NCBI GenBank assembly: GCA_949295905.1
Contig: CASFNA010000012.1
Location: 1-64,000 of the forward strand
Length of the DNA: 64,000 bases
Reading direction: 5' to 3'
Origin: an uncultured Prevotellaceae bacterium
GTDB taxonomy: Bacteria > Bacteroidota > Bacteroidia > Bacteroidales > Bacteroidaceae
Part shown: one piece after another, positions 25,573 to 33,510 of the stretch
Position numbering within the stretch: the stretch's first letter is position 1
Layout: every line of letters starts with the position of its first letter
Translations under genes and position numbers: made by a program
The notes under the pieces: generated by a model
Database searches by the model: none
The model's input: the letters and a program-made list of their open reading frames with translations, nothing else
Told to the model about the DNA's origin: nothing

Positions 25573-26031
25573 TTATCTTATGCGGTCAGCCGAGCGCACC
25601 AACGCCTCGTCGGCCAGTATGGCCTTCCTTGCCATGAAGTGGAGCAGCATAGACACGGCAGGCAGTGCCGCCGCTATGGCGACTCTGAAGCCGCCTGCGG
25701 CTCCGTTGGTGTTGAGGGCCATTGCCGCGAATACTATGTACCATCCGAGTGCGAGCAGGATGTTGAACATGCAGAAGCGGCTTTGCACCATCCTGTTCTT
25801 GTATGAGAATATCGCCATCAGCGATATGGGGCAGGTGACGAGCAGTATTGCGAACAGCGCCCATACGGAGAAGTCATGGCTTCCGTCCGGGCGTACTATC
25901 CACAGGTTGTACATCACGGAGTTTCCGCCGAGTGCGTTGCCGGTTGCGAATTCGCCGAGTGGCAGGCACAGGCATGCTATCGATACGAGCACTGCCAGCA
26001 GCAGGAACAATGTCTGTTTACGCTGTATCAT
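25573..26031 (-). CDS. DUF4293 family membrane protein
   Basis: The 152-residue integral membrane protein has four hydrophobic segments (about 7-25, 57-77, 88-107 and 115-133). It starts MIQRKQTLFLLLAVLVSIACLCLP, a typical start for DUF4293, a Bacteroidota-specific family of unknown function. Its start codon overlaps the rpoZ stop by one base (TAATG), indicating translational coupling. A position after bamD and rpoZ is the usual neighbourhood for the family as I recall it. No catalytic motif is visible. Confidence 0.85.
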   Translation of the reverse strand: MIQRKQTLFLLLAVLVSIACLCLPLGEFATGNALGGNSVMYNLWIVRPDGSHDFSVWALFAILLVTCPISLMAIFSYKNRMVQSRFCMFNILLALGWYIVFAAMALNTNGAAGGFRVAIAAALPAVSMLLHFMARKAILADEALVRSADRIR

Positions 26032-26366
26032 TACGCTTCCTTTACGTTGTCCTTCTGCGTGTCGCGCCAGTACACGTTGCCGTCGATGAACTCCTGTGTG
26101 GCGAGCAGCGTGGGTTTGGGCAGCTTCTCGTAGTACCTTGATATTTCGATTTGTTCCCTGTTCTCGAACACTTCCTCAAGGCTGTCGTTGTAAGACGCGA
26201 ACTCCGCGAGCTTCTTGCTCAAGTCCTGCTTGATTTCGACGGAGATTTGGTTTGCGCGCTTTGAGATGATGGCGACGCTTTCGTAGATGTTTCCGGTTTC
26301 GTTACACAGGTCCATGATGTTGCGGGTCACTGTGTTGGTAGGGGCTTTTGACTTCTTATAATCCAT
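26031..26366 (-). CDS. rpoZ: RNA polymerase omega subunit (RpoZ/Rpb6-like)
   Basis: This 111-residue protein has the omega core: APTNTVTRNIMDLCNETGNIYESVAIISKRANQI, matching the conserved helix that clasps the beta-prime C-terminus. Bacteroidota omega differs from the E. coli form and is often annotated only by domain. It lies 28 nt after bamD and overlaps the DUF4293 start. The C-terminal part (KPTLLATQEFIDGNVYWRDTQKDN) resembles other Bacteroidota versions. Assignment rests on motif and gene order. Confidence 0.85.
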   Translation of the reverse strand: MDYKKSKAPTNTVTRNIMDLCNETGNIYESVAIISKRANQISVEIKQDLSKKLAEFASYNDSLEEVFENREQIEISRYYEKLPKPTLLATQEFIDGNVYWRDTQKDNVKEA

Positions 26367-26394
26367 TTCTTTATATAAGTTTTATGCTTTCTTG

Positions 26395-27222
26395 TTATTC
26401 CTCACCAGTAAATTTCTTGCAAGACGCGATGTATTTTTCGGCCAGTTTCTTGTTCTTCGACTCGGGAAACTCGTTTATGAAGCCGTAGCATTCGTCCTCG
26501 GCGTCGCGGTATCGGTCGAGCTTCTTTTCCTCCACGCTCTGCTCCGCCAGCTCGAACTTGCTCTTCATTATGAGCAGTGCGAAGTCCTCGCGCAGCGCAC
26601 TGTACGGATAGTCGTTGATGGCGTTCTGCGCTGTGATGATGCAAGCCTCGTAGTTGCTGCCTCCGCTGGTGCAGTTGCCGAAGTAGGTGCCGAGGTTGTA
26701 GTACAGCTCGGCCGAGTACAGTTCTTTCTTCACCAGCTTGTCCTGCAGCTCGAACAGGCGGCTCTGCGCTTTGTCCTTCAGCTTGGCCTCGGGGTATATG
26801 TCCATGTACTCCTGGAAAGCCGCGATTGAGTTGACCGTCTGCGTCTGGTCGAGCCTCGGCTCGGGCGTGCTCATGTAGAGGCTTTCGCCTATGTAGAACG
26901 ACGCCATTTCGGCGTAAATGCCTTTGGGATAAGTCTGGCGATACTTCTTGAACGTCATTGCCGCGCCCTCATAATCCATGTCGCAATACTGCGCCATGGC
27001 GAGCATGTATAGGCTTTCCTCGGCGTTGTCGGTACCTTTCTGTATGGTTACGAGTTCCTGCAACAGTGTTATTGCCTGGGCGTATTTGCCTCTTGCGAAG
27101 CACTCCTTCGCGTATTCATACTTGTATGCGTAGTCCTGTGATTTGTACACCTGGTTGAATTCGTGCGCGCATCCTGAAAGCAATATGACGGCAAATATCG
27201 GGATAAGAACTTTCTTCTTCAT
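26395..27222 (-). CDS. bamD: outer-membrane assembly lipoprotein BamD
   Basis: BamD is the TPR lipoprotein of the BAM complex that inserts outer-membrane barrels. The 275-residue product has a lipobox (MKKKVLIPIFAVILLSGC, Cys18) and then helical TPR pairs: KYEYAKECFARGKYAQAITLLQELV, LYMLAMAQYCDMDYEGAAMTFKKYRQTYPKG, AAFQEYMDIYPEAKL and LYYNLGTYFGN. ATG at 27222 is chosen because longer alternatives begin at or before the inferred transcription start (the -7 box ends at 27242). It leads bamD-rpoZ-DUF4293. Confidence 0.93.
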   Translation of the reverse strand: MKKKVLIPIFAVILLSGCAHEFNQVYKSQDYAYKYEYAKECFARGKYAQAITLLQELVTIQKGTDNAEESLYMLAMAQYCDMDYEGAAMTFKKYRQTYPKGIYAEMASFYIGESLYMSTPEPRLDQTQTVNSIAAFQEYMDIYPEAKLKDKAQSRLFELQDKLVKKELYSAELYYNLGTYFGNCTSGGSNYEACIITAQNAINDYPYSALREDFALLIMKSKFELAEQSVEEKKLDRYRDAEDECYGFINEFPESKNKKLAEKYIASCKKFTGEE

Positions 27223-27241
27223 AAAATTCCGCATTTGGCTG

Positions 27242-27272
27242 CAAAAATACACATTATCTTATAAATGGCAAA
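27242..27272 (-). promoter_or_regulatory. promoter of the bamD operon
   Basis: Minus-strand TTTG (27272 to 27269), 19 nt, TATTTTTG (27249 to 27242). The start codon is 20 nt beyond the -7 box, so the leader is about 15 nt. Confidence 0.8.
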
Positions 27273-27318
27273 GCTTTGCCTTCGATTTTAAGAAAAAATT
27301 GTTTTTATACTTGCCTTT

Positions 27319-27350
27319 TTTGCCGATGAATGGAATAATGGTTAACTTTG
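27319..27350 (+). promoter_or_regulatory. promoter of uvrB
   Basis: TTTG (27319-27322), 20 nt, TAACTTTG (27343-27350). The implied leader of about 205 nt contains a hairpin and a phased repeat array. Confidence 0.75.
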
Positions 27351-27380
27351 CATCCGGCGTGCATGGCTTTACGCCGGATG
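27351..27380 (+). promoter_or_regulatory. hairpin at the 5' end of the uvrB leader
   Basis: CATCCGGCGT (27351-27360) and ACGCCGGATG (27371-27380) are a perfect 10-bp inverted repeat with a 10-nt loop. It starts immediately after the -7 box, so it could be an operator or a 5' stabilising stem. Confidence 0.55.
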
Positions 27381-27459
27381 AAAGGCGGCCTTTGGGCTTG
27401 CAATATGCGGCCTTTCGGGCGCTGAAAGACGGCCTTTTACCGTGTGAAAGACGGTCTTT
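27381..27459 (+). repeat. 22-bp phased palindrome array B (4 units, uvrB leader)
   Basis: Units AAAGGCGGCCTTT, ATATGCGGCCTTT, AAAGACGGCCTTT and AAAGACGGTCTTT start at 27381, 27403, 27425 and 27447. All have the central base G and spacing is exactly 22 bp. The array would be transcribed as part of the uvrB leader. Confidence 0.85.
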
Positions 27460-27564
27460 TGCAAGGCGGTTTGCAACGCGCTGAACATCAGGAGATTACG
27501 AGAGCTTGTCGGAACGGCACTTGCCTGCTTGTCCCTCGTCAGCTTGTCAACTGAAAATAAAACA

Positions 27565-29607
27565 ATGAGCGACTTCAAACTTATATCCGAATACAGTCCT
27601 ACGGGCGACCAGCCCGAGGCCATACGCCAGCTTACCGACGGCGTGCTGGTCGGCGACGAGGCGCAGGTGCTTCTCGGCGTTACCGGCTCGGGCAAGACGT
27701 TCACCATAGCCAACGTCATAGCCAACGTGAACAAACCAACGCTCATATTGAGCCACAACAAGACGCTGGCAGCCCAGCTGTACAGCGAGATGAAGTCGTT
27801 TTTCCCCGACAACGCCGTAGAGTATTACGTTTCTTACTATGACTATTACCAGCCCGAGGCGTACCTGCCGCAGACCGACACCTACATAGAGAAAGACCTG
27901 GCCATCAACGAGGAGATTGACCGCCTGCGTCTGTCGGCCGTGTCGTCGCTGCTCTCGGGCAGGAAGGATGTTGTCGTGGTGTCTTCCGTGTCGTGCATAT
28001 ACGGTATGGGCGGCCCGGTGGAGATGGCCAAGAGCGTCATTTCGATAAAGCGCGGCCAGCGGCTTGACCGCAACGTCTTCCTGCGCAGCCTCGTCAACGC
28101 CCTCTACGTGCGCAACGACATTGAGCTGAAGCGCGGCAACTTCCGCGTGAAGGGCGACACCGTGGACGTATTCATGGCGTATAGCGACAACGTGCTGCGC
28201 GTGTCATTCTGGGACGACGAGATTGATTCAATCGAGGAGATAGACTCCGTCAGCTTCCACCGCCTCGCTTCGTTCGACGAATACCAGATATATCCGGCCA
28301 ACCTCTTCGTCACTTCCAAGGAGCAGACCGAAATAGCCATACGCGAAATACAGGACGACCTGGTGAAGCAGGTTGACTTCTTCAACGAGCAGGGCGACGC
28401 CATCAAGGCGCAGCGCATCAAGGAACGTGTAGAGTATGACATGGAAATGATTAAGGAACTGGGCCACAGCTCGGGCATTGAAAACTACTCGCGCTACTTT
28501 GACGGCCGCCAGCCCGGGCAGAAGCCGTACTGCCTGCTCGACTTTTTCCCGAAGGACTACCTGCTCGTAATCGACGAGAGCCACGTCAGCGTGCCGCAAA
28601 TCAGCGCGATGTACGGCGGCGACCGCGCCCGCAAGACCAACCTCGTGGAGTATGGCTTCCGCCTCCCGGCGGCCTTCGACAACCGCCCCCTGACATTCGA
28701 CGAGTTCCACTCGATGCTCCACCAGGTGATTTACGTGTCGGCCACGCCTGCCGATTACGAGCTGGCCGAGGCCGGCGGAGTGGTGGTGGAGCAGGTAATC
28801 CGCCCCACGGGACTGCTCGACCCCGAAATAGAAGTGCGCCCCAGCGAGAACCAGATAGACGACCTCATGGAGGAAATACTGCTGCGCAACGAGCGCGGAG
28901 AGCGCACCCTGGTCACCACATTGACCAAGCGCATGGCCGAGGAGCTGACCGAATACCTGCTGAACCACGGCGTCCGCGCCAACTACATACACAGCGACGT
29001 CGCCACGCTCGACCGTGTAAAGATTATGAACGACCTGCGCGAGGGGCTGTTCGACGTGCTCGTGGGTGTCAACCTGCTGCGCGAGGGCTTGGACTTGCCT
29101 GAAGTGTCGCTCGTGGCAATCCTCGATGCCGACAAGGAGGGCTTTCTCCGCTCTCACCGTTCGCTTACGCAGACGGCCGGCCGCGCCGCCCGCAACGTTA
29201 ACGGCAAGGTAATAATGTATGCCGACAAAATAACGGCCAGCATGCAGCTGACCATCGACGAGACACTGCGGCGGCGCGAAAAGCAGCTGCGTTACAACGA
29301 GCTTCACCACATCACTCCGCGCCAAATCACCAAGGACATCAAGCGCAACGCCCTCGGCACCGCACCCGTCGAGGCGGAGGCGGCCAAGGCTTCGCCGAAG
29401 TACAAGCCGTACATAGAGGAGGAGCACGTGGCCTTCGCCGCCGACCCTATTGTGCAGACCATGAGCCGCGAGCAGCTTGAGAAGAGCATAGCCAACACCA
29501 CACGCCTGATGAAGAAGGCCGCCAAGGAGCTTGACTTCATACAGGCGGCGCAGTTCCGCGACGAGCTTTTGAGGCTACAGGCCATGCTGGAAGGGAAACA
29601 GGCATAG
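27565..29607 (+). CDS. uvrB: excinuclease ABC subunit B
   Basis: UvrB is the damage-verifying helicase of nucleotide excision repair, loaded by UvrA and cut by UvrC. Visible features are Walker A LLGVTGSGKTFT (about residues 37-48), the beta-hairpin region YYVSYYDYYQPEAYLPQTD, the DEAD-like segment LLVIDESHV, the helicase motifs VSATPADYE and VGVNLLREGLDLPEVSLVAILDADKEG, QTAGRAARN, and a C-terminal UVR domain (IANTTRLMKKAAKELDFIQAAQFRDEL). Length 680 is typical. ATG at 27565 is chosen because the 12 residues before it lack family similarity. A long antisense open frame here is a codon-bias shadow. Confidence 0.97.
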   Translation: MSDFKLISEYSPTGDQPEAIRQLTDGVLVGDEAQVLLGVTGSGKTFTIANVIANVNKPTLILSHNKTLAAQLYSEMKSFFPDNAVEYYVSYYDYYQPEAYLPQTDTYIEKDLAINEEIDRLRLSAVSSLLSGRKDVVVVSSVSCIYGMGGPVEMAKSVISIKRGQRLDRNVFLRSLVNALYVRNDIELKRGNFRVKGDTVDVFMAYSDNVLRVSFWDDEIDSIEEIDSVSFHRLASFDEYQIYPANLFVTSKEQTEIAIREIQDDLVKQVDFFNEQGDAIKAQRIKERVEYDMEMIKELGHSSGIENYSRYFDGRQPGQKPYCLLDFFPKDYLLVIDESHVSVPQISAMYGGDRARKTNLVEYGFRLPAAFDNRPLTFDEFHSMLHQVIYVSATPADYELAEAGGVVVEQVIRPTGLLDPEIEVRPSENQIDDLMEEILLRNERGERTLVTTLTKRMAEELTEYLLNHGVRANYIHSDVATLDRVKIMNDLREGLFDVLVGVNLLREGLDLPEVSLVAILDADKEGFLRSHRSLTQTAGRAARNVNGKVIMYADKITASMQLTIDETLRRREKQLRYNELHHITPRQITKDIKRNALGTAPVEAEAAKASPKYKPYIEEEHVAFAADPIVQTMSREQLEKSIANTTRLMKKAAKELDFIQAAQFRDELLRLQAMLEGKQA

Positions 29608-29610
29608 TGA

Positions 29611-29639
29611 AGGCGGAACGCATGTTCCGCTTTCTTTTT
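29611..29639 (+). terminator. terminator of uvrB
   Basis: GCGGAAC-GCAT-GTTCCGC followed by TTTCTTTTT, just 5 nt after the stop codon. Confidence 0.85.
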
Positions 29640-29775
29640 GATTTCTGGTGACGCTCTCTGACTGCGTTATCCTGAAATGAAAATACTTTTGGCGGAAATA
29701 ATGCCGGGAAAAGTGTGCAAATGTAAATGCTTTAATACATGCGCGTTACTGTCTTGGGCGGCAAAGTGTGCAATG

Positions 29776-29940
29776 AAATGGGGCTGAAACGTGGAGTAAA
29801 AGCCGTTCAGACGGGTTGTAAGAGCGGCCTTTACTGGTAGTAATGACGGCTTTTACGGGCGCAAAAGGCCGTCGTTTGTGTTGCAAAATGCCGTCTTTGG
29901 CATGACGGAATACGGCCTTTAGCCGTTTAGACGGCCGTTT
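29776..29940 (+). repeat. 22-bp phased palindrome array C (6-7 units)
   Basis: Clear units start at 29798, 29820, 29842, 29864, 29886 and 29908: AAAAGCCGTTCAG, AAGAGCGGCCTTT, AATGACGGCTTTT, AAAGGCCGTCGTT, AAATGCCGTCTTT and GAATACGGCCTTT. A weak unit lies at 29776 and a slightly shifted one at 29928. Central-base orientation is mixed (C, G, G, C, C, G). It is the longest array, in the 577-bp gap between uvrB and the DUF4468 gene. Nothing else is recognised in that gap apart from the terminator and promoter. Confidence 0.85.
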
Positions 29941-30156
29941 CCGCAATGGCGGCAGGCCGTTTATGGCGTCGCCTTTCACTGTTTCGTGCAAATCCGTAGA
30001 CATTTCCCGATTGACATTTTGTAAGGATATTGCCCATTTGGGGCCGCATGGTGTCATGCCGTAAGGCCTCCGCCGTCGGCGCGTACAGTTGTTGTCCGTT
30101 TTGTCCCCGTTGATGTTAAATAATGCTTTTTGTTATGGCTGTCGGCTTAAAATTCG

Positions 30157-30164
30157 TAACTTTG
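30157..30164 (+). promoter_or_regulatory. -7 box of the DUF4468 gene
   Basis: TAACTTTG, 20 nt before the ATG at 30185. No TTTG lies at the ideal -33 distance; the nearest is 24 nt upstream. Confidence 0.6.
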
Positions 30165-30184
30165 CAAAAATATTTACGCTTGCA

Positions 30185-30832
30185 ATGAGACTGTTTTTAA
30201 TTCTTGCCGTGTGCCTTATGCCGCTGGCGGCGGTGGCGCAGGGCGTATGGGAAAGGCCTGACACTGCCGGTGATGCCGCCAAAAAGGTGAAGGAACAAAA
30301 GGCGGAGAAGCCTAATCCTGACGCGAAATACTTGGCCGGAGCTGTTACCGAGGTGGACGGCAAGGTGGTGTGGACGCTGGATGTTGACGTGCCGGGCAAG
30401 TCGGCCGACCAGATTTACAACCAGGTGTTGCAGTGTTTTACTGACCTTACCAAGACCGAGAACCAGATTGAAGGCAGCAGCGTGGCCTTGGTCAACAAGG
30501 CGGAGCACATGGTTGTCGCCACAATCAGGGAGTGGCTGGTGTTCACTGACAAGTTTTTCGCGCTTGACAGAACCAAGTTCTATTATACCCTCATAGCCAG
30601 CTGCGAGGACAACCACCTCAACGTAACCATGAGCCGCATATCATACCGTTACGAGGAAGGGCGCGACTCAGGCGGCGGCTCCGTGTACAAGGCGGAGGAG
30701 TGGATAAACGACAAGAACGCCTTGAACAAGAAAAAGACGCGCCTGTTGCCCGGTTCGGCCAAGTTCCGCCGCAAGACGGTTGACCGCAAGGACTATCTTT
30801 TCAGCGTCATCCGCGAGGCTGTGCTTCAATAG
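30185..30832 (+). CDS. exported DUF4468 domain protein
   Basis: The 215-residue product has a signal peptide (MRLFLILAVCLMPLAAVAQ). It continues with a short Lys/Glu/Pro-rich linker and a DUF4468-like domain (about 60-165: VVWTLDVDVPGKSADQIYNQVLQCFTDL...MVVATIREWLVF...LNVTMSRISYRYEEG). The fold is thought to be TBP-like; the function is unknown. ATG at 30185 is used because it starts the signal peptide and follows the -7 box. It precedes the small membrane protein by 15 nt, so these may be co-transcribed with the porin. Confidence 0.8.
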   Translation: MRLFLILAVCLMPLAAVAQGVWERPDTAGDAAKKVKEQKAEKPNPDAKYLAGAVTEVDGKVVWTLDVDVPGKSADQIYNQVLQCFTDLTKTENQIEGSSVALVNKAEHMVVATIREWLVFTDKFFALDRTKFYYTLIASCEDNHLNVTMSRISYRYEEGRDSGGGSVYKAEEWINDKNALNKKKTRLLPGSAKFRRKTVDRKDYLFSVIREAVLQ

Positions 30833-30847
30833 TTATTAATTGGCAAT

Positions 30848-31096
30848 ATGACAAACAACGAACAAATGACAACCAACCAAGACAACACCGCCGCTGAAAT
30901 GCGCCCAAGACACAGGCGGGGCGGCGGTGACGACCGCTACATCGTGTTGCGCAACGTGCTCAACATCATCTTCATGGTGGGTGCAGTGGTCGGCGTAGTG
31001 GTGTTTTATCAGTGCGGCCGTGAGGCCGGCACGGTAATCATCCTTGCCTCGATGCTGTTCAAGATTGTAGAATGTGTATTCCGTTTCATGAAATGA
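30848..31096 (+). CDS. small two-helix membrane protein
   Basis: I do not recognise this 82-residue protein. It has a polar N-terminus with a basic patch (RPRHRRGGG), two hydrophobic segments (about 35-54 and 60-77) and a very short C-terminus (FRFMK). Its stop overlaps the porin start (ATGA), a sign of real translation and coupling. It may assist or be co-regulated with the porin, but no motif supports a specific role. Confidence 0.65.
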   Translation: MTNNEQMTTNQDNTAAEMRPRHRRGGGDDRYIVLRNVLNIIFMVGAVVGVVVFYQCGREAGTVIILASMLFKIVECVFRFMK

Positions 31097-33432
31097 AAGC
31101 AAGGCTCATCTTTGCCCTGTCTGTGCTTTTAGCCTTGTCATGCCTGCCTGTCGGCGCGCAGGGCTTCAACCAGCTGACCGACCAGGGCGAATTCACAAAC
31201 TCCAGCACAAGCCGCGATTCGCGGCGCGACTCTCTCTCGCAGGGGCATAGGGAGATACCCAAGGGGCTGAAGGTGTGGACGGTTGACGAGCGTTTTGGCG
31301 AGCGCATCGCCGCCGAACCGGACACCATGCCCCACATGTACATGAACTCCATCTTCACCGAAGGCCTGCGCGGAGAGTACAATACGCTGGGCAACCTCGG
31401 CTCGCCGCGCATCAACCGCATATTCATAGACCGCGGAGAGCAGCAGCAGTTCATGTTCACCCAGCCTTATGATTACTTCATAACCCCGGTAGACAAGTTT
31501 CATTTTACCAACACGTTGTCGCCCATCACCAACCTTTCTTATAATTCATGCGGCAACAGGACAAACGGTGAAGACCACTTCAAGGCCCTGTTCGGCGTGA
31601 ACGCCGGCAAGCGTCTCGGCGTAGGTTTCAAGTTCGATTACCTGTACGGCCGCGGCTATTTCCAGAATCAGAGCACGTCCCACTTCAATTATTCGATGTA
31701 CGGCTCATATCTTGGTGAGCGTTACCAGGCACACCTGTTGTTCTCTACCAACCACGAGAAGGTGACCGAGAACGGCGGTATTACGGACGACCAGTATATC
31801 ACTCACCCGGAATCCTTTGAGGACAACTTCCGCAATGACGAAATACCTACGGTGCTACAGCAGAACTGGAACCGCAACGACAACCAGCACATCTTCTTCT
31901 CCCACAGGTACAGTTTCGGCTTCAGCCGCAAGGTGAAGATGACCGAAGACGAAATCAAGGCCAAGAAATTCGCCATGGAGTCGATGAAGGAGAACGCCGC
32001 CAGGAAGGCCAAGGAGGAGGCTCGCAAGAAGGCAGAAGAAGAAGGAAGGGATTTTGACGAAGACGAGTTTGACGAGCAAAAGACATTCTCCGGGAGGCCT
32101 GACGACGCCGTGATAGCGGGCAACGAGCCTGCCGACACCGTGAAGACGTCGGGCGGACGCATTGCCGTTGACAAGGCCGCGGCCGACAGCCTGCTTGCCG
32201 CCGACGCGCAGAAATCGGCCGAGATGCAGGGAGACACAACGTGGATGAAGGACGAGTATGTGCCCGTGACGAGCTTCATACATACCCTGAAGTTCGACAA
32301 CTATGAGCGCATATACCAGGCTTACGACACGCCTGAAGGCTATTATGCAAACACTTATCCCGTGCATGAGAAGCTGCCGGGCGACTCAATATACGACCGC
32401 ACGACGCATTATTCGCTGAAAAACACCTTCGCCGTGGCCTTGCTCGAAGGCTTTAACAAGTGGGCGAAGGCCGGATTGAGGGCTTTCGTGACATCGGATT
32501 TGAGGCATTTCACCCTGCCTGACTCCGTTGGAGGCCGCATGTCGTACAACGAGCACAACCTTAGCGTGGGCGGACAGCTGCTCAAGGCGCAGGGCAAGAC
32601 GTTGCATTACAACGTCACGGGAGAGTTCTGGCTCATGGGTGAGGATGCCGGACAGCTGAAGATTGACGGCAAGGCCGACCTCAACTTCCGCCTGTTCAAG
32701 GACACGGTGACGCTTGCCGCCAACGCTTTCTTCCACAGGTTGAACCCTACGTTCTATTACCGCCATTACCATTCAAGGCACTTATGGTGGGACAACGGCG
32801 GTCTGGACCAGGAACTGCGCACGCACATCGAGGGGCTGTTCTCGCTGAAACGCACTAAGACAAAGCTGCGCGTGGCTTACGACAACCTTCAGAACTATAC
32901 GTATTTCGCACAGAGTTACAACATAACTGAAGACTTTGGACGCAGCGGCAACACTGTTTCCGTGCGCCAGAGCGGCAAGAACATAAGCCTGCTTACATTG
33001 CAGCTGGCGCAGGATTTCCGTCTCGGGCCGCTTAACTGGCAGAATGTGGTAACCTATCAGAAGTCGAGCGACGAGGACGTGCTGCCCGTGCCTGCGCTCA
33101 ATGTGTACACAAACCTGTTCCTGCACTTCAAAATCGCCAAGGTGCTCACTGTGGACTTGGGAGCCGATGCGCGCTTCTTCACCAAGTACAAGGCACTCGA
33201 CTACAGTCCGGCTCTCGGCCAGTTCACCGTCCAGGACAACGGGGCGGCCAACGTGGAGATAGGCAATTACCCCATCGTCAACGCATATGCCAACATGCAC
33301 TTGAAGCATACGCGCTTCTTCGTGATGATGAGCCACGTCAACGCCAGCAGCGGCGACAGCTTTCTTGTGCCGCATTATCCCGTCAATGGAAGGATATTCC
33401 GCTTTGGCGTGTCGTGGAACTTCTTTAACTGA
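31093..33432 (+). CDS. putative porin (Bacteroidota family) with charged insertion
   Basis: The 779-residue protein has a signal peptide (MKARLIFALSVLLALSCLPVGAQ) and the family segment IFIDRGEQQQFMFTQPYDYFITPVDKFHFTNTLSPITNLSYNSCG. A barrel follows and ends FRFGVSWNFFN, a standard outer-membrane C-terminus. Between two early strands (about residues 281-385) lies a long hydrophilic insertion rich in Lys, Glu and Asp, including EEARKKAEEEGRDFDEDEFDEQK, unusual for a periplasmic turn or surface loop. The start overlaps the preceding small gene; an earlier in-frame TTG-type start is unlikely. The substrate is unknown. Confidence 0.82.
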   Translation: MKARLIFALSVLLALSCLPVGAQGFNQLTDQGEFTNSSTSRDSRRDSLSQGHREIPKGLKVWTVDERFGERIAAEPDTMPHMYMNSIFTEGLRGEYNTLGNLGSPRINRIFIDRGEQQQFMFTQPYDYFITPVDKFHFTNTLSPITNLSYNSCGNRTNGEDHFKALFGVNAGKRLGVGFKFDYLYGRGYFQNQSTSHFNYSMYGSYLGERYQAHLLFSTNHEKVTENGGITDDQYITHPESFEDNFRNDEIPTVLQQNWNRNDNQHIFFSHRYSFGFSRKVKMTEDEIKAKKFAMESMKENAARKAKEEARKKAEEEGRDFDEDEFDEQKTFSGRPDDAVIAGNEPADTVKTSGGRIAVDKAAADSLLAADAQKSAEMQGDTTWMKDEYVPVTSFIHTLKFDNYERIYQAYDTPEGYYANTYPVHEKLPGDSIYDRTTHYSLKNTFAVALLEGFNKWAKAGLRAFVTSDLRHFTLPDSVGGRMSYNEHNLSVGGQLLKAQGKTLHYNVTGEFWLMGEDAGQLKIDGKADLNFRLFKDTVTLAANAFFHRLNPTFYYRHYHSRHLWWDNGGLDQELRTHIEGLFSLKRTKTKLRVAYDNLQNYTYFAQSYNITEDFGRSGNTVSVRQSGKNISLLTLQLAQDFRLGPLNWQNVVTYQKSSDEDVLPVPALNVYTNLFLHFKIAKVLTVDLGADARFFTKYKALDYSPALGQFTVQDNGAANVEIGNYPIVNAYANMHLKHTRFFVMMSHVNASSGDSFLVPHYPVNGRIFRFGVSWNFFN

Positions 33433-33446
33433 TAATTGTTGTTTTA

Positions 33447-33478
33447 TTGGCTTATTACAATTGTTTTTTGTAACTTTG
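33447..33478 (+). promoter_or_regulatory. promoter of the aminotransferase/permease pair
   Basis: TAACTTTG (33471-33478) with TTG at 33447-33449, 21 nt upstream. A weak hairpin AATTGT/ACAATT followed by GTTTTTTG (33434-33469) overlaps it and may end the porin transcript. Confidence 0.65.
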
Positions 33479-33510
33479 CCACCGTTTGAAATAATAAAAA
33501 GACAATAACC

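Noticed and set aside
25275-25637. 120-codon open frame between tRNA-Arg and DUF4293
   Set aside because: It crosses the tRNA promoter and a very strong terminator hairpin and ends antisense to the DUF4293 gene; no domain is visible.
28228-29427. 399-codon open frame antisense to uvrB
   Set aside because: It mirrors the GC-rich codon pattern of uvrB, has no recognisable domain, and uvrB is intact on the other strand.
27381-29940. CRISPR interpretation of the 22-bp arrays
   Set aside because: Units are only 13 bp and degenerate, linkers are 9 bp, there is no constant repeat/unique spacer pattern and no cas gene in the window.
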